The translations under genes and the position numbers were made by a program. A model generated the notes under the pieces. It ran no database searches and was not told the origin of the DNA. It saw nothing but the letters and a program-made list of their open reading frames with translations. 64,000 nucleotides of DNA from Procambarus clarkii. Its lineage: Eukaryota > Arthropoda > Malacostraca > Decapoda > Cambaridae. The stretch spans positions 40,992,972 to 41,056,971 of the forward strand of contig NC_091160.1 of the NCBI RefSeq assembly GCF_040958095.1, read 5' to 3'. Within the stretch, counting starts at the first letter, position 1, and every line of letters begins with the position of its first letter. Positions 23,536 through 35,500 of the stretch are shown piece by piece.

Positions 23536-26500
23536 GTGAGACCTCCTCCTCCACCACACTCTAATGGCCTTGTTAACTCCTCTCAACCTCTTGAGACGCT
23601 CCACACTCTCACTCCTCACACTTCTCACACACAGGCAATGGTTTTGTGGCTCAAATGATGATGTATGGAAATGCTTATCCTTATTTGAGGAGCTTTTAGT
23701 CCAGGCCGAGGCTCTCATCACCCTTCCATATACTGGCCACACTCACCAGTGGTTAACCTGACTGACCGTGTGTGACCCCCACACCAGGTGCTGACCTGGG
23801 CACCCTGGGCGGGGCACAGGGGCTCACTAGGGGGCACAGGGGCACCGTGGTCACTGGTACACCCTGGGGGGGGGGGGTGTTAAAAGGTACACACCATCTT
23901 GAGGTTATCTTGAGATGATTTCGGGGCTTTAGTGTCCCCGCGGCCCGGTCCTCGACCAGGCTTCCACCCCCAGGAAGCAGCCCGTGACAGCTGACTAACA
24001 CCCAGGTACCTATTTTACTGCTAGGTAACAGGGGCATAGGGTGAAAGAAACTCTGCCCATTGTCTCTCGCCGGCGCCTGGGATCGAACCCAGGATCACAA
24101 GTCCAGCATGCTGTCCGCTCGGCCGACCAGCTCCCCTATATAGTATACACACGGGCTTCCTGTCGTCGTTAACAGGAATTATTAATATAAAAATGTAAGA
24201 ATTCCAGGTGGGTGGTGGAGGCCGAGCACCGTGACGCCGGCAATGCTGTGCTTGACAAAATGCAACGGTTTAACGAAATATTAAAAAATTAATATTTTTT
24301 TAATGATTTTTGGCATCAAGTAATATAGTCATGTAGGCCTAGTGGTCTCTCTTTATCCTTATCTGTTCTGCTGTAATGATGAACTCTGAGAATGTGGAGG
24401 GAGGTGTGGTAGAACGTGAGAGTTTTATAAGGTCAACATTCTGAAACTTAGAGTTTTCCGACATCCTAACCCAGAATTTCTCGACTGGGTTTCGTTGAAC
24501 CCCCAAGGTATCTAGGAGCTTTACATGAAATAATGATAAATAGGCTAATTTTAATAATATGCAAATGTATTTTTGAGTCTTTTTGTTATTTTTTTTTTCA
24601 TTTAACCAGTATCAAGAGCAAAGACAAATTGTCTCCTTTCAGTTGACAATGATATCCATGTGTGTTTATGTAAGGTCTAACCAGGAATTATTCAAGCGTA
24701 CAAAGGTTGAGAAACGCTGTGACCCATGACATTGGTAGGAATGTGCATGGTGTACGATCCACCAAGATTAATCTTAAGTTGGATAACAGCTTCAACATTC
24801 GCCAACAACAATGTAATGTTCTTACTACTGCACCAGTCTCCGTGGTGCAGCGGTAAGACACTCCCCTAGCGTTCCGCGAGCGCTTTGTCATGGGTTCATA
24901 TCCTGGCCGGGGAGGATTTACTGGGCGCAAATCCTTAACTGTAGCCTCTGTTTAACTCAACAGTAAAATGTGTACTTGGTTGTAACAACGATTCTTCGCG
25001 GCGGGGATCGTATTCCAGGGACCTGCCCGAAACGCTACGTGTACTAGTGGCTGTATAAGAATGTAACAACTTTTATATGCATCTCAAAAAAAAAAAGCTA
25101 CTGTACTTGACTTGCTCAGTTCCTACCCCTCACGTATTGGGGTGCTATCCTTAGATAAAAATTTGGTTGTCGCAAAGGAAATGGGAAGCAGATAGTATAG
25201 TATATTATATTTTCACTATACTTTTTTCCAGATTTATCTTAATAATAGTCTAGGATGGACAGAAATGTTATTGCATTTTTACAGTTGTATTGTGTGGATT
25301 TAGTGCACTGTTTAGTTTATATATTAACTAATAAGAACTCATTTATAAATACAGTATAGCTTAACAGTTTAATAAATTATGATACCAATATCATATCATT
25401 TATTAACTTAAATGATACTTGGGGTATTGTGTATTATTGTAATACTGTACTGTACAGTAATGTGCTCTAGCTGTAAAATAATAATTTATAAAATTCTCAG
25501 TGGTAACCACTTGGGCTGGACGGTAGAGCGATGGTCTCGTTTCATGCAGGTCGGCGTTCAGTCCCCGACCGTCCACAGGTGGTTGGGCACCATTCCCCCC
25601 CCAGAACCCTCCCCCCCCCCCGTCCCATCCCTAAACCTTGTCCTGACCCCATTCCAAGTGCTACATACTGTAGTTGTAATGGCTTAGCACTTTCTCCTGA
25701 TAGTTCCCTTGCCTTGAGTGGTAACTAACCATTTGGACTTTGCCATGTGAGTTTTGCAGCAGAATTTAGAAATCCATGTCAGTAAGATTTTGAATTTAAT
25801 GAAGATAGATGCCATCTGTTGTAACTTGTGGTATTAAGGTTTGATAGTACAGTACTGTATGACTCGCTACCAATTTCAGAAATACAGTACTGTACTATTG
25901 CCACTTGTTATTCAGATTGGCTAGACCAGGTAATGTGATGCAACATCTATCATCAAGAACAGTAACAATCTTGTTGATTACCAGATATTCTCTTAATATC
26001 TACAGTATCATACTTGAACATACTAATCTTGGAGGTTTTGCAAAGATTTTGATACTTTAACTTATAAAATTAAGTAAAAACCAGAAAATGGGTGTAATGC
26101 ATATTTAGTAAAATGATTTTACATTTTTTTTCCTACACATTTGTATTAGCTTTAAATTGCAAACTGTGTACAGTATTTTAAGTCGAGATGATACGTATTC
26201 AAATGATATGACGGTGGATTTTTTCAGGGTTCAGAGGATGGAAGTTGAAAGGTGAACAGTTTGAAGCCATAGCAACTGTAATATTAAGAGTACCAGGGTA
26301 TTTAATTCTGGATTACTGGTACCAAAATGATGTCCGCAACTGCATTCCTCGGTCCTTAGCATGGGCAGATGTTGTGTCATCGGGCTTTGCAATATTTGGT
26401 GAGTATTATTGTTCTGCCGTACATTGGATGCCTGGTCAAATGGAGATTGTTTCCCTTGCAAATGGGATATAATGAAGTTGGAGTACAGGAATCATATAGT

Positions 26501-29500
26501 GCAAAACACTATGCTTTCTTGGGTACAACACACCATTATTGTATGTTTGACCAATAGTTACTGTAGGTACAATCATGTTTCGATGATGGGCTGTATCACA
26601 ACTACACCACCACCATATTACTGCCACCACCAAGTACTGTACTACCATCACTGAATGCACAGTTAGCTACATTCTCAGCTTACAATCCTTGTCATTTTCA
26701 CCACCATTACATCCACTCATATTTTCACCATCAGTGTTCAAAGGAAAAGGTTTGCAACCACCTTCATTTGCAGCTGCAAGGGCAAATATTGAAAAATGAA
26801 TAATATTAATTTATATGATATAAATATTTCATAGAATCTGATTTTTTATATTCTTTTTACATTTTGTATAAAGCCACTAATGATACTAAGAAGTAGTGTC
26901 GAAAGAGCTAGTGCTCACTGCCATAGACAGTGAGAGGTAAACATTACAGCACCACTACATTACACCACACTGCCATTGCTCCACCATCATGCTGTAAAAT
27001 TCAGCTCTCTGTAATCATTACAGTTCCCCATGTTCATTGCCTCAACAATACTTATTATGCCACTTTCTTCCAGTCATGACATCTGCCTCCATGGCGATAC
27101 ATCTCTTGATCACCTACAGTCATAGAATATCTAGTCTTAGATTAGATATAATCCTGCCGAAACGCTTTGCGTAATAGTGGCTTTAGGCATTGTATGTACT
27201 AGCTTTATCTATAAATCTATCAAATTGTGGAAAATCTCTTGTATGTATGTACCTTACCTGAATAAACTTTTTTTTTTTTTATAATGTTCAATTTAGTTCA
27301 AACAAATATTTGTAACTTACAAATGTTTTTGTTGGTTGACAGCTGTGATCCAAGGTGTTCTGGTGCTGCTGCTGCCCCTGGAGCAGCTAGTGAGCCTTTA
27401 CATGCACTACCTCACTATTGCTGTGCTGGCTGCTGCAGACACTTTCCCAACTATTATATTGAAGGGGAAAAGCACCTTGTTAATCAGTGGCCAGATTATG
27501 GCACTGTCAGCTTCCAGGTATTGTAGTCTTAATTTATATATGACTTTCTCATGCTTCTCTTAATGATACTTTTAAGAGAATGATTGTATAATCTGAGAAT
27601 ATTTTTAAGAGAATGATTGTATAATCAGAGGATATTTTTAAGAGAATGATTGTATAATCTGAGGAGTTTATTCTCTGAGACTAATGAAGTCTTGGAATTA
27701 AACACTAATCTCAAGATTTTTTCATTTGCTGTAGATGTTAGAGCATGTAAGTTTTAAACATAGCTCAAGTAATGGTTTATCTGTTAGTTCCTTGCACCTG
27801 TGGGATAACTCTATATTTCAGTACACAGCCCGTCTCAAGTTTTCTGCAAGTTCATAGTTATGTCGTTGCTGTATGGCATAGAATTCAAGTAGCAGCAAAA
27901 ATAAAGCTTTATCACCAGAGAATCACCAAGCAAGTTCTGAAGACTATTTGATTACTCAATACACAGACTACCCTTACTGCTAAGAGGCAAGGTTACCACC
28001 CTACCAACTAGAGCAGTGATTTTCAACCTTTTACATCTCGCAGCACAGTGAACCAGGCACTAAAATGGTCAAGGCACTCCATCAGTTGTTTAATAATAAG
28101 CCTAATAAACCCTGAAAAAAAAATGACTGAATATTTAAGAAAAACAAAATAACTAAAACAAGATAAATAAAAAATGCATTATCTTGAGTAACAAATGTTA
28201 ACCAAATCACACACTAGAAAGTGAAGAGACGACGACGTTTCGCAATTGACTTGATAATGGTCTAGGACGGACTGAAACGTCGTCGTCTGTTCATTTTCTA
28301 GTGTGTGGTTTGGTCAACATTTTTCAGCCACGTTATTGTGACTCCTCATCTGCATTGACAAATATTTTATCCATAGTGGGAACACAGTCCCATGGTCATT
28401 GTTTAGGGGAGGATCGACCCTCTTCAAAATTCCCACGGCACATCTACAGATGCTTCACAGTGGTTGATAATTGCTAAACTAGAGGGTCAGAGGAGTAGGT
28501 CACCTCACTTTTGAGTTTGAGTAACTCTACCTTATACAGGGAACACCTGACTCTAGTTTCAGGCTAGTTCCATTAGTGGTTCTCCTTGCTCACCCTATAC
28601 TACAGTGAAGGTATAATAGCATAAGAAATATAAATGGAGTAACTTGTCTGTGAGAGGTGAGGCAGAGAGGGGACCTGGACTGGGCAGAACATCCAGAGAG
28701 AACATAAAGAAAAATGATGGTAGAGCAGTAAACTACTGCATTGTAAGTCATGTGCATGAAGGATAAAATGAAGCTGACATTATTTATCCCCAGTAAAATG
28801 ACTGGGAATGGCATCACACAGAGAGAGAGAGAGAAGAATTATGCGAGGATTAAGAACTATGCATGAAAATGTGAAAAAAGCTATTTATTGAAGAATACGA
28901 TGTCCACTTGTTACACAGATGATGCCTCCAGCAACAAAGGCCCCGACAGAATGTTGAAGACTTGGAAATAGACAGGATGGCCAAGGAAATGTATGACGGA
29001 AGCAATTTCCAAGCCCAAAGCACCCAAAATGAGGAAGGAGAGAATGGTCTAGAGTGAGATAAAGGGAGCAAGGCTTCTCAAGAGGAATACGAGACAAATA
29101 CATATTAAGAGTGCTAGAGCATGTTTACATTAGAGGTGCACACACTAAACCCAAGGAGAGCAGGCTTGGCTAAAGCTGGCAAAAAAAAAAAAAAAATGCA
29201 AAAGATGCAATACAGTTTCAAGATAGCTAAAAACACAAGTCTAACAGAGCAGAAATTACTGGAAAGTTACTGGAAATAAACCACCTGATATTGGTGCCCC
29301 AAAAAGGCTAGTAAGAAGATAAATTAAATTAAGAAATCTGCCTACTATTTTCCATACTGGGGACAGCAAATCCATTCAAGAAAAAACACTAATAGAGATC
29401 AGCAGAGAGCCAAGATCCATCCGTGTATGCCCCAGAAGGAAAAACAAATTTGGGCAGAAAGGCCATGTACCATATCCACCGAACCATTGGTGAAACCACC

Positions 29501-32500
29501 TTCCCCAGGCCTCAACACCAAGTAAGGCTTATGGGAGAGGACCAGAACCACAAGGGAAATACACCACCTGGAAGTTGGCCTTCAGAGAGACCCTTGGGGG
29601 TGAGTTAATAAATGAGGAATATGGTCAGCTGGACCCCTAAAAATGCCTGCCATGAGAAAAAGGGAAAACCTCAGTGCCCCCTCCAACCCAAGAAGCAGAT
29701 CGGGCAAAAGGGTGACTTGTCAAGGGTGGCTTGTCTAGCTTGTCAAGAAAGAAAGATCCCAATATGAAGTCAAGTGGTGACTATAAACAACCTTCATATC
29801 ACACAACCAGCTTGAAACCAAAATGACATTGGAAGGTGAGGAGGACCTACCAAGCCAGGAATGAGATCCCAGTGTGACAGAGTGAACATTGACAAACAAG
29901 ATACCCCCGAGTGCTAATGCCCACCTCTTGGGTACTGCTGAGCACTGAGCAAGAGAAGCAACAGCCACAGAATCTTGGGGAAAATGAAATGTGTTTTGGA
30001 AATCTGTTGTTCCTCGAGTTTATTCATACATGTCCTTCATATACACAAAAGTAATCACACTCTAAAATTACTGTATTCTCAGAAATTCATAATATTTCTC
30101 CAAATGCTTAATTGATTTGTACATATTGGAGATTATGGAAAAATAGTTTGCTACTTGAATAAATATATACTAAATGCTACATTGGACTAGGGATGATTAT
30201 TGATTAAAATATGTACATTAATTCAAATGGTAATAAGTACTTGTTGATTATACTGATGTAGTAATTTTTTAAGTTTAAATCGGCTGTGTAAACAATTTCA
30301 GAGGGTACATAGTACTGTATGGTAGTAATTGGAATGAAAAGAAAATTTGAGCATAGCAAGTACTGTAGTAGGTGGTGTTTCACTTCCTTAATATTGGATC
30401 AAAAGGCAAGATGATAATTTTTGATATTTACAAAATGTTTTGTAGTAAGTACATAGTGTAGAGTTGTTTCCCTTTACAAAGAATAAATGTTTTTTCAGGG
30501 CTTCTCCAATATGCTGATGTTGCAGAAGTCATTGTTTGATCCACATAATGATATGGAAACGTTGTACCTGAGGCAGCAAGTTGCAGCTATTGTGTTTCAC
30601 ACGCTTGTCGCCACATTTGTAACGTTCTTCCTTGACTTAGAGTGCAATAAAGATAAGGTAATGATATTTTTAAAGGTTCCTTTTCTGCTAATAGCTAGCA
30701 TTTCGAGTTTATTGCAAGATCGTACTTTTCTGTGGGGAGTCCCTTCGGCTCCCTGGAGCTATCGGGCTAATGTATGATATATTAGATCAGGGCATTAGTC
30801 TAAGGAGTTCAACCTACCAGGGACCACGAACCAGAACCTGGCCCCATCAGAGAGGTTGCAGGGAGCAGTGGCCGTGGAAAAAATCCTGTGGTTGGGGTTT
30901 TCCTTACGTCATCAACGGGGGTTAGGCACCCAAAAAGGTAGGAATAACAAAACAAATCCCACGTGGTAAGAAAAGTACAACAAAAAAGCAAATAGAAAGG
31001 TAGAACGCCCTCAATCTCAAACAAACAAGCAAATGTCACTCCCCACTGCCGCGCTGCTGGTCCGCGCAGCCCTTCCCTCCCCGCACCGGCTACCCAGCAC
31101 TCCAGTTCGTTAGCTAATGTGGTTCGGGGCGGATGTCTTCTCTGGCCTCGATTTCCATAGGTGGGATTTTGCCATCATGGCGACCTCTGCAGTGTTGTTG
31201 TGTGTGTGGCGGCCAGGTGTCCTTATCAGTGCCGGGCTGCATGTGCTTAGGGGCACCCTTCCCTAGGTGCCCTGTGAGTACTGCCCTTGCTAGTTAGGGT
31301 TCCCTTCCCTGATGCGTTTGGGAAACTATTTCTGTAGGGGTTTTTGCTGCTCGGCATTTATCCCGCACTTGGGGTCAGCTGGGGTTTTGTGGCCCTTGTT
31401 TAGCCTTGGGTAGGGAATGATATTGTGCTGGTTGGGACATCGAGGTGTTGTGCAGCCTGCCTACCTATGTGGTAGCCGGTTGGGGACGTTGCACTTTTTT
31501 TTTTTTTCTTGCCAGAGTCTGCCTGGTGTGGCTATACAGTAGTTCCAATTTTATTATTTTGGTGGCCCTCTACTAGGCCCCCATGCTTGTAAACATCGCA
31601 TGGATTTCAGTGTTTTGATATTCCCCCTTATAAGCTTTGGGTATTAACCAGTTAGAAACAACTTGCCCGAGCTTCCCATCGCAATCGGGTTACAGGCCTG
31701 GTAAACCCTGTTGGGGCTCAGTGGACCTATGGATGCGTCTTCAGAGTTCCAGCCTGCCTCTTGTGCAAGTTCGAAGGTTGCTGTGTGCCCTTGTCTCAGG
31801 GTAACAGTCACTTCTTTTGCCTCGGTCATGCTGCCTGTTGGGTCAACGACACCTTTAACCCAGAGTCTTGCGAGTCATGTTCTCTGCTTGTTCTCCAGTA
31901 TTATTCTGATGACATTGCTGTTAGGGTACAGGCAGCATCCACGTTGCATGCTAGGTTCAGGTTGTTGCAATGCGCTAGGTTGGTTTCCCACCCGGATGCC
32001 CCGCTTTAGTTATAAGGACCCGGACCTGGGGGCGTTAATTGCTTCGACTTTGATTCAGTCTGCGCTCCCTAGTCCTTCCTCTTTTGTTCACCCTGCTTAT
32101 CGGTCCCCCCCCTCCCCTCCTTCCGGCTTCCAAACATCTGAGGGTTTTGGAGTAGAGACAGGGTTTAGTTGGTAATGAGACTCTGGCAGCTTCTGGGGCT
32201 GCCCCATTTGGGTTGGGGACAAAGGCATTAGAGCTGGTTTCCCTTGCCGAGGCTTCTGGGTCCCACCAGTAGGCCCTCTTCTTTTTAGCCTTTTCTTCAT
32301 GGGTAGAGGGTATGGAGAACTGCTCTGCCCCGGGTCCTGTCTTGGGGGATCCCGGGGCTGGGGAGGAGTCGACCTGGGGGCTTTGGGCCCCCCTTCGACA
32401 CTGCTTAGGTGTTAGTGCCCTCTTCGTGGGGCTTGTTGTTGGAGGGGGAGGGTTTTTCTTAACCCCCCCCCCTTCCCTGTATGATTTGGGGTCGGCCCTC

Positions 32501-35500
32501 CCCAGATTTGGTTCCGGGCTCCCTTGGGTTCCTCGACCCCGTCCTTCCAGAGGTTTTCTGCCTCGTATCTCCCCTCGAAGAGGTTCGGGAGGCTCTTGCT
32601 GCATACCTCTGTGAGACCCAGGTTCCACCTCCGTGATGGATCTGTCTTTATTTGTGTTTGGTTCGTCTTCCCCATATTGGGTGCGTTTAGAGGTTCCAGA
32701 GTCTTCCTGGCTGGCAGTCTGTCCATTTTTTTGTTGGGGGCGTGGCATAGGTTTTGTTGGTCCCGCACGCTTGAGTGGCGAGAAACTTCTACAGTTCTGC
32801 AGGTTTACCTGGGGGCAAGTTGGAGCATCTTAATGCTTGCTTGTTCACCCCTGTGCTTTCTCGGGACATTGGCCTTGTGCAGCTGCACGTGCAGGTTCCT
32901 ACCCTTTCGGCATCCTTGGTAGCTGAGGATTTGCGCACCCATGGGCATTTGGCTTTGGTCATGCACTTCTTTTCCCTTATTGAGCTGTCTTCTCCCTGGC
33001 TTGAGGAAGATGTGGAGGCATTGAGAGCCTGGCCTTCATCTGGGGTGCTGTCCTCAGTGGCTCGAGCATCGGCCGCACTGTTGAAGCTGTTTGTGCCTAT
33101 CCTGAAGGAGGCAGTGTCTCTGTTCTTTGCTTCTCGCCTCATGTGCTGACAGGCTGTGCTCGCTCTCTCTTTTTGGAATCCACTTGGGCCCTGGCTCTTA
33201 GGTTTTCATTACAGTTTTGTCTGTTGCTGTTTGCGGAGTCTGCTGTCACACAGTTTCTGCTGGCGGCTTCGTCCAGTTGTCGTCTTATGTCGGACTTGTT
33301 GGTTCTCTGGGGCGACCGGTCTCGGTCTTCTCAGAAGGGTCGTGCCAGGGTTCGTGAGTTCTGCTGGTCAAGGTAGGCTTTGGTGCCAGCTTCTGAGCCA
33401 ACGATGCCTTCGAAGCCAGCGTCGTCTGGCCGGTACAATTATCGCTCTGTTCATTGGCCAGCTTCTCGTAAGGAGTGTTGACCCTTTCGCAATTTGCCCT
33501 GTTAACAGGGCGATGGGGGCGAGGCTCACTCTGTTTGCTCGCACTTGATCCCACGATTTGTGGGTGTTTTCAGTTGTGACATCCGGCCTGTGGTGGCGTT
33601 GGGTGGCGGCTCTTCCTTCGGGGGGTTCGGGGCTGACGGGGCAGGCGTCTTCCCGTGTGCTTCATCAGGTTATCTTGGAGTGGGTGCGCTTGAGCGTGGT
33701 CGAAATGACCCCATCCCCTCAGGTGGGTTTCTCGCCTGTTCCCAGTGCCGAAACGAGACTGTGTGGATCTGCGGTTCATTTTGGACTTGTCCCGTCTGAA
33801 CCCCTGGATTCCTTGCCTCTCCTTTGGATGACCACTCTGTCTCGGGTCCAGCTTCTTTTGGAGCCGGGTGCTTGGATGATGTCTCTGGATCTCAAGGATG
33901 CTTATTGGCACATCCCTATTCATTCGGGGTTCAGGGACTGGCTAGGTTTCGTGGTGGGGTATCAGGCTTACTGTTTTCGTTGCTTCCTTTTAGCTTGCAT
34001 CTGGCACCTTGCGTATTCACATTTCTTAGCCGGGTCGTGGTGACCCGTTTGCGTCTGCTAGGAATTTGGGTCCTGGCCGACCTCAATGACTGGCTGACGT
34101 GGGCTTCCAGCTGGTCCACTTGTCTGCTCACCAGGAGTGTGGTTCTTTCCAAGCTTGTCGGGTTCGGGTTATTGGTGAACTGTGGAAAATCCCATCTGGT
34201 TCCGTTCCAGGTTCAGTCCTGGCTGGGTCTTGTTTGGGACACTTCCATGTCTCTCCCTCTAGAGGCATTGCTGAGGCTGTAGTCTTGCCTTCATCTGTTT
34301 CTGAGGGGGGTGGCTGCTCAAGCAGTTGTGTGGGAGTTTAAACTTTGCCGTGCTGGTCTACCCACTGGGTCGGATTTGGCTTCGCCGTGTGTTCAGGTTC
34401 CTTCGGGGACCTTCCGCTTCTCTCGTGATTGCTAGGTTCGTCCTTCAGGGGCCTTGTGTTGGTTGCTGCGTTGCGAGCTTCCTCTTCAGGGTTTTTGGGG
34501 TTCAGTGCCTTGGCGCCTATCCGAGCCCCTCACTCGATGTGTTCAGGGACATGTCGTCCCTCGGCTGGGCTTTGTGACCAGTGCTCACCAGGCTGGCCAG
34601 GGGCGATGGGGTCTGCTTTTCCGTCGGGCTCACAGCACAGTGCTGGAGTTCGTGGTGGTTTGGCTGTTCGGAAGGTTTAGGTCACTTGGGATTCGACCAT
34701 CCAGTTCCATTCGGACTGTTCTCTGGTGGTTCATTGCCTGAACTGCGGTTCTCTTTGGGGCTGGTCGGCTTGTCTGCTGCCTTCTCGGGATTTGGCTCTG
34801 TGGGGTTCATATCTGAAGAGTGTCCAGCATCCTGGCAGATGGCCTGTCTCTGTTCATTTCCCTGTCCACAGAATGGATGGTCGACGATTGTTTGAGGGCT
34901 TAGCCTCCAAACTTGAGTCTTGGATAGCCGGCAAGGGGAGGGAAGGCCTGCTCGGACAAGCAGCACGGCAGTGGAGTGTGACGTTTGCTTGTTTCCTTGG
35001 GATTGGAGGGAGTTCTACCTCTCTTTGGTTTTTTGTTGTACTTTTCTTACCATGTGGGGTTTGTTTTGTTATGCCTACCTTTCTGGGTGCCTAACCCCGG
35101 TCGATGGCAGATAAGGAAAACCCCCAACCACTGGGAGGTTTTCCAGGGCTATTGCTCCCTGCAACCTCTGAGGGGGCCAGGTTCTGGTTCATGGTCCCCG
35201 GTAGGTCGAACTTGATTGACAAATGCCCCTGTCTAATATATCGCACATTACCCCGATAGCTCCAGGGAGCCTCCGGGGCTCGCCCAGTAAATGGCATTTC
35301 ATTACATTCAACGTTGGTTTCTTTAACGCTGAAAATATTACGTATTGATAAAAACTGGCATTAATGTTATATAGGACTTGAAGAATTTACATAAACTTAT
35401 AAATTAATATTTTTTCATCATTTCAGATTCTGCTATTAGTGTATCTGGTGCCTGTGTTTGCTCGCCTGGCTGGCTTCCCAGTACTGGAGCTTCACCTCAC

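Larger units (their letters stand above)
30737..35281 (+). mobile_element. Decayed DIRS-like retroelement in intron 4
   Basis: A 4.5 kb element bounded by inverted terminal repeats of about 370 bp (30737-31107 and 34909-35281). Matched ends are ggctccctggagctatcggg and, on the other side, its reverse complement. A gag-like Cys/His cluster (CKFEGC...HFFCLGHAAC...CESC) is at about 31764-31890. Reverse transcriptase follows at about 33860-34270 (MMSLDLKDAYWHIPI, FRDWLGFVVG), then RNase H-like sequence at about 34535-34745. Frameshifts and stops break every domain. The polymerase motif usually YLDD in this family reads DLND (34079-34090). No tyrosine recombinase region was recognised between RNase H and the right repeat. 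Confidence 0.85.

Noticed and set aside
27284-27526. Alternative frame over RNF145-like exon 3 (ending VSFQ in phase 0)
   Set aside because: It would fit the next exon's phase, but it is not in phase with exon 2 and lacks the conserved hydrophobic segment. The called frame matches the family.
32035-32768. Minus-strand open frames of 118-237 codons in the DIRS-like element
   Set aside because: Antisense shadows of the gag-like region; proline- and charge-rich without domain.
34750-34908. Tyrosine recombinase of the DIRS-like element
   Set aside because: The space between RNase H-like sequence and the right inverted repeat is too short, and no R-H-R-Y pattern was seen.
30737-35281. Gypsy or Copia LTR retrotransposon
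   Set aside because: The terminal repeats are inverted, not direct, and the RT signature (DLKDAYWHIPI, RDWLGFV) is of DIRS type as I know it.
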